This document shows positions 1 to 5,246 of a DNA stretch of 5,246 nucleotides, piece after piece (position 1 is the first letter of the stretch; each line of letters begins with the position of its first letter). Source of the stretch: Aquificaceae bacterium (GTDB lineage Bacteria; Aquificota; Aquificia; Aquificales; Aquificaceae); NCBI GenBank assembly GCA_025057715.1, contig JANWVD010000071.1, forward strand, positions 1 through 5,246, given 5' to 3'. The translations under genes were made by a program, and so were the position numbers. The notes beneath the pieces are model-generated. The model had not been told where the DNA came from, ran no database searches, and worked only from the letters and a program-made list of their open reading frames with translations.

Positions 1-448
1 AGGTTATGCCCCTAACCATAGCGAGCATATCCTGAATGAGCTTCTCTTTGGCTGTTTTTTCTATTTCCTCGCCGCCCATGCCAACCGGGGTTGCGGCGCC
101 TATGTTTGTATTTGGTGCCATTGCCGCAATGTCTGCGCAAACTGTTATTATTGCGCCTGCAGAGGCTGCCCTTCCGCCGGGGGGATAGACAAAGACGGCA
201 ATTGGCACAGGGCTATTTTGGATTTGCTTTACTACCTCCCTCGTTGAGCTTTCAAGCCCGCCGGGTGTGTTTAGCTCAATTACAAGGAGCGAAGCACCCT
301 CTTTGGATGCAATGGATATTGCGCGAGATAGATGGTCGACCATAAGCTGGCTAACCTCGTCTTGCCAACTAACCACAAAGACCTTGCTTTTAATTTGGGC
401 TAAGGCCGTGGAAAAGAAAAATAATATCAGAGCAATCAAGAACTTCAC
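1..448 (-). CDS. Membrane-associated ClpP-class serine protease, NfeD family (N-terminal part, cut by window edge)
   Basis: The first 149 codons of a gene that runs off the left edge. It starts at a GTG at 448-446 that overlaps the hisIE stop in the string GTGA, so translation is probably coupled; no strong Shine-Dalgarno precedes it. Residues 1-17 form a signal peptide (Lys2, a hydrophobic core, then an Ala-Leu-Ala cleavage-type site), which sends the protein to or across the membrane. The rest matches the ClpP-like (crotonase-fold) domain of NfeD-type proteases such as Pyrococcus PH1510: the oxyanion-region motif LNTPGG near residues 59-64, the nucleophile motif PPGGRAASAG at 89-98 with probable catalytic Ser96, and MAPNTNIGAATPVG at 110-123. 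Lys136 lies 40 residues after Ser96 and is the likely general base of the Ser-Lys dyad, by analogy with PH1510. Family members cleave hydrophobic stretches of membrane proteins. The downstream transmembrane segments and NfeD OB-fold domain, if present, lie outside the window. Confidence 0.9.
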   Translation of the reverse strand, partial: MKFLIALILFFFSTALAQIKSKVFVVSWQDEVSQLMVDHLSRAISIASKEGASLLVIELNTPGGLESSTREVVKQIQNSPVPIAVFVYPPGGRAASAGAIITVCADIAAMAPNTNIGAATPVGMGGEEIEKTAKEKLIQDMLAMVRGIT

Positions 449-1074
449 GGCTTTACGCGACTAATTAATTCAAGTAAAACCTTTTCAATGGGGATATTTT
501 TCATAGAAAGAGAGAGCAAAAGATGGTAAAGAAGGTCGCTAACTTCGTCGGTTATAGCCTTTTCATCTTCGTTTTTGAGGGCAATTAAGGTCTCTATGGC
601 CTCTTCACCAAACTTTTGAAAAACGCGGTCTTTACCCTCGCTTGCAAGGCGGGCTGTATAAGAGCCCTCCGGGGCTTCTTCTAGCCTTGAGAGTATTATT
701 TCCTCAAGACGCTTAAGAATCTCAAAAGGCGAGATTGAAATTCCCTGAGATGGGTCTTTCAAACTTTTGAAAAAGCAATTTCTCTCGCCTGTATGACAGG
801 CTATGTTTTTCTCTTGGATAATAAGGTAAAGAATAGCGTCTCCGTCGCAATCTATTCTGATATCTACTATCCTTTGGAGCTCCCCGGAGGTTTCCCCCTT
901 TTTCCAGATTGAGCCTCTTGAGCGAGAATAGTAATGCGCAAAGCCTGTTTTAAGACTTAGCTCAATCGCCTCTTTGTTAGCCCAGGCAAACATCCTAACT
1001 TCGCCGCTATGCCAATCCTGGGCTATTACTGGCAAGAGCCCGTTTTGGTCAAATTTAAGCTCTTCCAGCTGCAT
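445..1074 (-). CDS. hisIE: Bifunctional phosphoribosyl-AMP cyclohydrolase / phosphoribosyl-ATP pyrophosphatase
   Basis: A 209-residue fusion carrying out the second and third steps of histidine synthesis in the cytoplasm: PR-ATP to PR-AMP (HisE domain), then opening of the purine ring to ProFAR (HisI domain). The HisI domain spans about residues 5-105, with YYSRSRGSIWKKGETSG at 48-64, the metal-binding run RIDCDGDA at 73-80 (Asp75, Cys76, Asp77, Asp79) and CHTGERNCFF at 93-102. Cys76, Cys93 and Cys100 are the expected zinc ligands. The HisE all-alpha domain spans about 116-207, with PEGSYTARL at 135-143, GEEAIE at 156-161 and DEVSDLLYH at 176-184. Length and domain order are normal for HisIE. 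The ATG lies 10 bp after scpA; a purine-rich AAAGGGG is about 15 bases upstream, too far to be a good ribosome site. No other his gene is visible, so it sits outside a histidine operon here. Confidence 0.97.
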   Translation of the reverse strand: MQLEELKFDQNGLLPVIAQDWHSGEVRMFAWANKEAIELSLKTGFAHYYSRSRGSIWKKGETSGELQRIVDIRIDCDGDAILYLIIQEKNIACHTGERNCFFKSLKDPSQGISISPFEILKRLEEIILSRLEEAPEGSYTARLASEGKDRVFQKFGEEAIETLIALKNEDEKAITDEVSDLLYHLLLSLSMKNIPIEKVLLELISRVKP

Positions 1075-1084
1075 TTTAGTAAAA

Positions 1085-1684
1085 TTATACCCCTTTGGTC
1101 GGCTTTAACTTAAACACCGAAAGGTCCTTGTAAGGCTTTTCTTGCAAAATATCCACAGCCCCCTCGCTATATAGGTTCATAAGAGCCACAAGATGCGGGA
1201 CAACGGAGCGATTTCCAACAAGCTCAAGAAGCGAGAATATCATCCCAGAGTTCTCTAAGGTGCTGATAATCTCATTTAGGGCTTCTTCGTAGCGAGAGAT
1301 ATGCAAGGGGAGCTCTATCTGGTTTTGGGCTTTTCTTTTAACACTCTTTGAGGTTTTTATTCTTGTTTTTGGTTTTTTAGAAACTATGAGTGTCTCTTGA
1401 GCAGATTCTTGCTCGTAGAATTGCTCTTCTATCTCTTTAAGGGTCATGCGTCTTCTCTTGCTTGGCGGGTCTGGAAGAATCACTTGGGCTTGTTTTTTTA
1501 ATAAAAATGACGCAGTAGCAACCACGCGCGCCGGGATTCGCAAATCATTAAGCTCAGCTTGCTTTAAAAGCGTTAAATAAGCTTCTGCTAACATTGATAT
1601 ATCAATGTCCCAAGGGTCAATCTGCCCCTTTTCAACCATTTCATAAGCAAGCGCAAAGGGGTTTTTCTCAAGCTCTAACTGCAT
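1085..1684 (-). CDS. scpA: Segregation and condensation protein A (ScpA, kleisin subunit of SMC condensin)
   Basis: A 199-residue kleisin of the ScpA family, which bridges the heads of an SMC dimer and acts with ScpB in chromosome compaction and segregation. The N-terminal helical domain, about residues 6-72, contains the family's GQIDPWDIDI at 20-29 and a helix ending in LLKKQAQVILP at 61-71. A charged, lysine-rich linker follows (about 72-125, with SKRRR at 75-79 and many Lys at 103-118). The C-terminal winged-helix end includes FSLLELVGNRSVVPHLVALM at 150-169 and a QEKPYKDL stretch near 181-188. It is shorter than many bacterial ScpA proteins (about 230-260 residues). The usual bacterial start motif resembling FEGPLDLLL is replaced by NPFALAYEMVEKG, and the following residues look archaeal. 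The start is supported by GGAGAG just upstream and overlaps the end of accD by 17 bp. No scpB follows; hisIE does. The family call is firm. The archaeal resemblance is from memory of family motifs. Confidence 0.93.
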   Translation of the reverse strand: MQLELEKNPFALAYEMVEKGQIDPWDIDISMLAEAYLTLLKQAELNDLRIPARVVATASFLLKKQAQVILPDPPSKRRRMTLKEIEEQFYEQESAQETLIVSKKPKTRIKTSKSVKRKAQNQIELPLHISRYEEALNEIISTLENSGMIFSLLELVGNRSVVPHLVALMNLYSEGAVDILQEKPYKDLSVFKLKPTKGV

Positions 1685-2504
1685 TTTCTCTCCAAAATGT
1701 CCCTATTTGCAAAATAGTCTCTAAAGTCGGCTTAAGGTCCTTGCGATGGACAACCATATCAACCATCCCCTTTTGAAGCAAAAACTCGGCGCGCTGAAAG
1801 CCCTCTGGGAGCTGCTGCTTTATGGTTTGTTCAATCACCCTCGGGCCTGCAAAGCCAATCAAAGCCCCAGGCTCTGCTATAACTACATCCCCAAGGGAGG
1901 CAAAACTCGCGGCGACCCCACCAAGCGTTGGGTCTGTTAGCACTGATATGTAAGGCACTCTCTTAGAGCGCAAAAACTCAACCCCAATGGAGGTCTTTGC
2001 CATCTGCATCAAAGACAAAATCCCCTCTTGCATCCTGGCCCCCCCAGATGACAAAATAACTATAAGGGGAACTAAATCCGCGCCTGCCTTTAGGCAGGCG
2101 CGATAGAATCTTTCCCCCACAACTGACCCCATGCTACCGCCAATAAAAGCAAAGTCCAAAACCCCAAGCAGCGCCCTTTTGCCGCCAATCATGCCTTCAA
2201 AAAAAGTCATTGCCTCAGAAAGACCAGTTTGCTCGCTTGCTTGCTTTAATCTCTCTTGATATGGCTTAGTGTCTTTAAATCCAAGCGGGTCAAGGGGCGT
2301 AATGTCGCTAAAGAGCTCAACCCACTGACCGTCGAATATGGAATTAGCGCGCTCGTAGGTGCTTAAATGAAAGTGAAATTGACAGCTTGGACAAACCCCG
2401 AGATTCTTTTTAAGCTCAGGAACATAAAGTATGCTCTTGCAATTATCACACTTTGTCCATAGGTTTTCTTTTTGTTTTTTTCTAAATCGGTCTAAAAAGC
2501 CCAC
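1668..2504 (-). CDS. accD: Acetyl-CoA carboxylase carboxyltransferase subunit beta
   Basis: A 278-residue beta subunit of the carboxyltransferase that moves CO2 from carboxybiotin (on AccB) to acetyl-CoA, making malonyl-CoA for fatty acid synthesis in the cytoplasm. It works as an alpha2-beta2 complex with AccA, which is not in this window. An N-terminal C4 zinc ribbon is visible (Cys19, Cys22, Cys38, Cys41), followed by the crotonase-like domain: GGSMGSVVGERF at 122-133, SSGGARMQEG at 152-161, TDPTLGGVAASFA at 190-202, GFAGPRVIEQTI at 217-228 and LPEGFQRAEFLLQKGMVDM at 232-250. Length is normal for the family. The start is GTG, 3 bp after the ispG stop, giving the typical MGFLDRFRKK opening; no strong Shine-Dalgarno is seen, so coupling to ispG is likely. 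Residues about 135-142 (RACLKAGA) depart from the usual AxEYAxE-type helix and are encoded by a perfect inverted repeat, listed separately. Confidence 0.97.
   Translation of the reverse strand: MGFLDRFRKKQKENLWTKCDNCKSILYVPELKKNLGVCPSCQFHFHLSTYERANSIFDGQWVELFSDITPLDPLGFKDTKPYQERLKQASEQTGLSEAMTFFEGMIGGKRALLGVLDFAFIGGSMGSVVGERFYRACLKAGADLVPLIVILSSGGARMQEGILSLMQMAKTSIGVEFLRSKRVPYISVLTDPTLGGVAASFASLGDVVIAEPGALIGFAGPRVIEQTIKQQLPEGFQRAEFLLQKGMVDMVVHRKDLKPTLETILQIGTFWRENAVRA
1688..1693 (-). promoter_or_regulatory. Ribosome binding site of scpA inside the end of accD
   Basis: GGAGAG on the minus strand sits 3 bases before the scpA ATG (the GGAG core is 5 bases away). It lies within accD codons Trp271-Arg272-Glu273. 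It is the clearest Shine-Dalgarno in the window and supports an scpA start that overlaps accD. Ribosomes finishing accD would expose or directly feed this site. Confidence 0.7.
2079..2102. repeat. Perfect 11-bp inverted repeat (hairpin) inside accD
   Basis: On the plus strand the left arm CGCGCCTGCCT (2079-2089) and right arm AGGCAGGCGCG (2092-2102) are exact reverse complements separated by TT. As RNA from the minus strand this would fold into a GC-rich stem of about 10 bp with a 4-base UAAA loop. No U-tract follows on the transcript, so it does not look like an intrinsic terminator. It is read through in frame as part of AccD. Confidence 0.85.
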
Positions 2505-2507
2505 TGA

Positions 2508-3569
2508 CTAAGAATTATAACTCTTTTGAATCTCCTCAAGCAAAGCTTTTGCCATATCCTGTTCTTGAACTTTTCTGATGGGTTTTCCGTCTTTGAAAAG
2601 CCAGGCAAAGCCCTTACCACAGGCAAGACCTATGTCAGCCTCTCTTGCCTCACCTATGGCGTTTACAACGCAGCCCATTATGGCAACTTTAATCGGGGTC
2701 TTGACATTTGCGAGCTCTTTTTCCACCTCTTTCACAACCTTTGGAAGGTCGACCTCGATTCTTCCGCAAGTAGGGCATGCAACAATCTCAACCCCGCGCC
2801 TTCTTATCCCAAGCGACTTTAGAATCTCGTAAGCTACCTCTATCTCAACCTCTGGGTCATCTGTTAAAGAGACCCTGATAGTATCCCCAATGCCATGATA
2901 GAGCAAGATTCCAATACCTACTGCGGACTTAGTTATTCCCTTTAGACCCATGCCGGCTTCTGTGATACCTATGTGCAAAGGAATGTCTGTTTGACTTGCA
3001 AATAGCATATTTGCGCTTACATTTTCAACAACATCTGAACCTTTTATCGAGACTTTAAAGTTATAAAAACCCCACTTTTCAAACCTTTCAGACCATCTTA
3101 TAGCACTTTCAAAAAGCGCCTTTGCAGAAGGATAGCCGTGCTTTTCAAGTAGGTCTTTCTCCAAAGAGCCTGAATTTACCCCAAGTCTAACAGCTACATT
3201 GCGAATTTTTGCTTCTTGTATGATTTCTTTAACTAAAGATTCTTTGCCTATGTTGCCTGGGTTTATTCTTATGCCGTGAACACCTTTTTGCATTGATTTA
3301 AAGGCATAAGAGGGCGCAAAGTGAATATCTGCTATAACAGGTATTGGGGATTTTTTGACTATTTCCTCAAGAGCTTCGAGGTCTTCTTCGTGAGGCACTG
3401 CAACTCTTATAAGCTCGCACCCTTTTTGGTAGAGCCTATTTATCTGACTTAAGGTAGCTTCAATATCGTAAGTTTTCGTTGAAGTCATTGACTGAACGAC
3501 AATGGGCGAATTTGCCCCAACTTTTACCCAGCCAACGCTTATCTCCCTTGTTTTTCTCCTATTTATCAT
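2508..3569 (-). CDS. ispG: 4-hydroxy-3-methylbut-2-en-1-yl diphosphate synthase (GcpE/IspG)
   Basis: A 353-residue [4Fe-4S] enzyme of the MEP isoprenoid pathway. It reductively opens MEcPP to HMBPP, using flavodoxin or ferredoxin as electron donor. The N-terminal TIM barrel is recognisable from VQSMTSTKTYDIEATLSQI at 25-43, VAVPHEEDLEAL at 56-67, VIADIHFAPSYA at 78-89 and IRINPGNIG at 100-108. The C-terminal reductase-like domain carries the cluster ligands CPTCGR (Cys265, Cys268), GCVVNAIGE (Cys300) and Glu307, the fourth ligand in known structures. Length matches the two-domain bacterial form without the plant-type insertion. The ATG lies 5 bp after the nadA stop and the upstream bases (TTAAAGATT) give only a weak ribosome site, so expression is probably coupled to nadA. 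Both neighbours on the transcription-upstream side of accD, nadA and ispG, encode Fe-S enzymes. No other MEP gene is in the window. Confidence 0.98.
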   Translation of the reverse strand: MINRRKTREISVGWVKVGANSPIVVQSMTSTKTYDIEATLSQINRLYQKGCELIRVAVPHEEDLEALEEIVKKSPIPVIADIHFAPSYAFKSMQKGVHGIRINPGNIGKESLVKEIIQEAKIRNVAVRLGVNSGSLEKDLLEKHGYPSAKALFESAIRWSERFEKWGFYNFKVSIKGSDVVENVSANMLFASQTDIPLHIGITEAGMGLKGITKSAVGIGILLYHGIGDTIRVSLTDDPEVEIEVAYEILKSLGIRRRGVEIVACPTCGRIEVDLPKVVKEVEKELANVKTPIKVAIMGCVVNAIGEAREADIGLACGKGFAWLFKDGKPIRKVQEQDMAKALLEEIQKSYNS

Positions 3570-3574
3570 AATCT

Positions 3575-4525
3575 TTAAGATGATAACTCAAGCATCCTCA
3601 TAAGGGGCTTGCTCGCTCTTTCTATGATATCTTCGGGCAAAGTCACCTCGTTTATCTCTTGGCTTATGGTTTTATACATGTTTTGAAGCGTTATACCCTT
3701 CATCGTGCAGCAATAGACGCTTCCGCAATAATTCATGGGCTCGGGGAATATGTATTCTTTATTTGGATTTTTCTTAATAAGCGTGTGCTTTAGACCAACT
3801 TCTGTAATTACTATCACCTTATTAGCTTCGCAGCTTGTTGCATACGAGATTATTTGCGAGGTAGAGCCCACAAAGTCAGCAAGCTCAATCACGCTTGGAT
3901 GACACTCTGGATGAACCGCAACTTTAGCATCCTTGTGCTTTTCTTTTAGCTTTAAAACCTCTTTGGCGGTAAATTCGTAATGAGGCGGGCAAAAGCCTTT
4001 CCACATTATAAACTCTTTCTCAGGCAGATGTTTTTGAACCCAGCTTCCAAGAGCTTGGTCTGGGACAAAGATTATCCTCTTTTGAGGCAGCTTTTTTATA
4101 ACCTTAATGGCATTTGCAGAGGTTACGCAAACATCACTCACAGCCTTTACTTCAGCAGTTGTATTCACATAAGAAACAACCGCAGCGTCAGGGTATTGCT
4201 CTTTTAGCTTTAATACGTCCTTTGCGCTCACCATATCAGCCATTGGGCATCCTGACTCAGGATTTGGATGCAAGACCTTCTTGGTCGGGTTTACTATCTT
4301 GGCAGTCTCACACATAAACCTAACGCCGCAGAATAGAATTATGCTTGCATTAGTTTGAGAGGCTTTGCGAGATAGCTCTAAAGAATCCCCAACGAAGTCT
4401 GCAATATCTTGAACCTCCGGGCGCTGGTAATAATGCGCTAATATAACTGCGTTTTTAGCCTCCGCTAATTGCCTTATATTAGATTGCAACTTATCAACAG
4501 ACTCATTTTCTAAGAGCGTTAGCAT
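3575..4525 (-). CDS. nadA: Quinolinate synthase A
   Basis: A [4Fe-4S] enzyme that condenses iminoaspartate with dihydroxyacetone phosphate to give quinolinate, the first ring compound of de novo NAD synthesis. Numbered from the ATG chosen here (316 residues), motifs are AHYYQ at 30-34, DIADFVGDSLELSRKA at 40-55, SGCPMAD near 91-97, GFCPPHYEF near 177-185, HPECHPSV at 205-212, VGSTSQII at 219-226 and YCCTMKGITL at 271-280. Cys93, Cys179 and Cys272 align with the three cluster ligands of the family. The reading frame extends 11 codons further to a TTG at 4558, which has no ribosome site. The ATG at 4525 has GAGGGG about 15 bases upstream, also imperfect, so the start is uncertain, but the core domain is unaffected. 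The enzyme's partner, L-aspartate oxidase or dehydrogenase, and nadC are not in the window. ispG follows after 5 bp. Confidence 0.97.
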   Translation of the reverse strand: MLTLLENESVDKLQSNIRQLAEAKNAVILAHYYQRPEVQDIADFVGDSLELSRKASQTNASIILFCGVRFMCETAKIVNPTKKVLHPNPESGCPMADMVSAKDVLKLKEQYPDAAVVSYVNTTAEVKAVSDVCVTSANAIKVIKKLPQKRIIFVPDQALGSWVQKHLPEKEFIMWKGFCPPHYEFTAKEVLKLKEKHKDAKVAVHPECHPSVIELADFVGSTSQIISYATSCEANKVIVITEVGLKHTLIKKNPNKEYIFPEPMNYCGSVYCCTMKGITLQNMYKTISQEINEVTLPEDIIERASKPLMRMLELSS

Positions 4526-4581
4526 AACCTTAAATTTAAACCCCTCAGAGCCAATCAAAGATGAGATTTAGCAGCTTAAAA

Positions 4582-5223
4582 TTACGAAAGCCAACCCTGT
4601 CGCTCCAGTTTAATCGACGAGCCTGCATATACCCCAACGCCGATGGTCAAAGACAGCAAAATTAGACCCAGGATTTTCATAAGGTTATTTCCAACAGCTA
4701 ATAAAAGCATGGCTGGCAAAACAGCCCCGTAGGCAAGCGCTATTAAAACCCTATCACTTTTTATTTCAATTCCAAGCAGCGAAGTAAGCGGCGGCGCACT
4801 TTTGGAAAAAAACATCGCGAAATAGTAGTTAGCTGTGAAAATTAGAGCCAAAAAGTGCTGAAACATCGTTTGAGCTCTCACATCCTTCATAACACCAAGA
4901 AGAGCTGCCCTTACGCCTTCGTTGTAAATAGAGAGCTTTAAAAGAAAGAAAAGCAAAGCACTATCAAAAATTACACCTACGAAAAATAAAGAGACAAGGC
5001 TTAAGGGAGATTCTTCCTCTTGTAAAACCTCTATTGCACATAAACCGGAGACAGAATTTATCAAACCATCGAGCTTTTGCTTAGGACAACTTATGACTAC
5101 TTCTGTTTTTCCGCTAAAGACCTCGCTTAAAAATTTTGAAGCTGCAATGCCATTTTCAGAAAGCGCGCCGGCTACTACCTCTGCAGTCTCGACGCGCAAG
5201 TTTTTTAAAACTACCCTTGGCAT
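4582..5223 (-). CDS. Unrecognised membrane protein: small soluble N-terminal domain plus about four transmembrane helices
   Basis: A 213-residue protein that I do not recognise. Residues 1-70 are soluble and their pattern suggests strand-helix-strand-strand-helix-strand: VVLKN (4-8), a helix near 11-25, ASKFLSEVF (28-36), TEVVISC (40-46), a helix near 49-60 and CAIEVLQ (62-68). That is the order of a ferredoxin-like (ACT, PII or HMA-type) fold, an inference from the sequence pattern only. Hydrophobic segments follow at about 74-98, 118-139, 158-177 and 182-201, and the C-terminus is short and polar. No catalytic motif, transporter signature or signal peptide is obvious. The ATG has no Shine-Dalgarno, and the reading frame stays open to the right window edge, so the true start could lie further upstream. 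It is followed by nadA within 23-56 bp, on the same strand, so it is probably cotranscribed. Confidence 0.7.
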   Translation of the reverse strand: MPRVVLKNLRVETAEVVAGALSENGIAASKFLSEVFSGKTEVVISCPKQKLDGLINSVSGLCAIEVLQEEESPLSLVSLFFVGVIFDSALLFFLLKLSIYNEGVRAALLGVMKDVRAQTMFQHFLALIFTANYYFAMFFSKSAPPLTSLLGIEIKSDRVLIALAYGAVLPAMLLLAVGNNLMKILGLILLSLTIGVGVYAGSSIKLERQGWLS

Positions 5224-5246
5224 TACTGAGTGATGATAGTAGGCGT
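5223..5246 (-). CDS. Possible C-terminal tail of an upstream gene
   Basis: In one minus-strand frame the last 24 bases read TPTIITQ followed by TAA, and this stop shares its final A with the ATG of the membrane-protein gene (TAATG). Such one-base overlaps are common between operon neighbours, which would make this the end of another cotranscribed gene. Seven residues are too few to identify it, and the frame could equally be non-coding. Confidence 0.25.
   Translation of the reverse strand, partial: TPTIITQ

Noticed and set aside
91..464. Plus-strand open frames of 65-84 codons opposite the protease gene.
   Set aside because: They are antisense to a strongly conserved protease domain, have low-complexity composition rich in Leu, Arg and Gln, and match no family I recognise.
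1084..1089. TATAAT on the minus strand just before hisIE, resembling a -10 promoter box.
   Set aside because: It overlaps the scpA stop codon, no -35-like hexamer lies 16-18 bases upstream (TAAGTT at 17 is poor), and transcription would begin at about the hisIE start codon. Most likely coincidence.
1063..1684. HisIE and ScpA both begin with MQLE and share a short AAAATGCAG-like start context.
   Set aside because: The similarity ends after a few residues and codons differ, so it is chance and not a duplicated leader.
1746..1940. Plus-strand open frame of 64 codons opposite accD.
   Set aside because: It is antisense to the conserved carboxyltransferase core and shows no recognisable protein features.
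2079..2102. The accD hairpin as an intrinsic terminator.
   Set aside because: There is no run of U after the stem on the transcribed strand, and it lies in the middle of an intact gene.
2526..2832. Two overlapping plus-strand open frames of 84-98 codons opposite ispG.
   Set aside because: Both mirror the conserved Fe-S domain of ispG in other frames. Neither shows domain motifs or a ribosome binding site.
3980..4317. Plus-strand open frames of 67-75 codons opposite nadA.
   Set aside because: They are shadow frames of a well-conserved enzyme with no motif, no ribosome site and atypical composition.

Overview
The window is a compact stretch of bacterial chromosome with every supported gene on the minus strand. 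Read right to left in the direction of transcription, the order is: an unrecognised membrane protein (5223-4582), nadA (about 4525-3575), ispG (3569-2508), accD (2504-1668), scpA (1684-1085), hisIE (1074-445), and the start of a membrane-associated ClpP-class/NfeD-type serine protease cut off by the left edge (448-1). A few bases at the right edge may be the tail of one more upstream gene. No RNA gene, mobile element, CRISPR array, integrase or convincing plus-strand gene was seen, and there is no gene-free stretch longer than about 60 bases.

The genes look like one polycistronic unit. From nadA onward, junctions are 5 bp, 3 bp, a 17-bp overlap, 10 bp and a 4-bp GTGA overlap. The membrane-protein/nadA gap is 23 to 56 bp, depending on the nadA start. 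No intrinsic terminator or convincing promoter lies between the genes, so the promoter is probably to the right of the window and the terminator to the left.

Functionally the cluster mixes unrelated housekeeping steps: quinolinate synthesis for NAD, isoprenoid precursor synthesis by the MEP pathway, the carboxyltransferase of acetyl-CoA carboxylase, a condensin kleisin subunit, two fused steps of histidine synthesis, and membrane proteolysis. NadA and IspG are both [4Fe-4S] enzymes with their cysteine ligands visible, so both depend on Fe-S assembly and are oxygen-sensitive in known relatives. The other genes share no evident pathway.

The MEP pathway, the zinc-ribbon AccD and the signal-peptide-bearing protease all point to a bacterium. 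Single-gene representatives of several pathways in one tight cluster fit lineages with dispersed biosynthetic operons, such as deep-branching thermophiles (Aquificota-like) or uncultured candidate phyla. The sequence alone does not settle the phylum.

Most of the window is ordinary. The points worth a second look are a perfect 11-bp inverted repeat inside accD, an archaeal-looking N-terminal half in ScpA with no adjacent scpB, and the unrecognised membrane protein with a possible ferredoxin-fold N-terminus. No clearly new multi-gene system was found.
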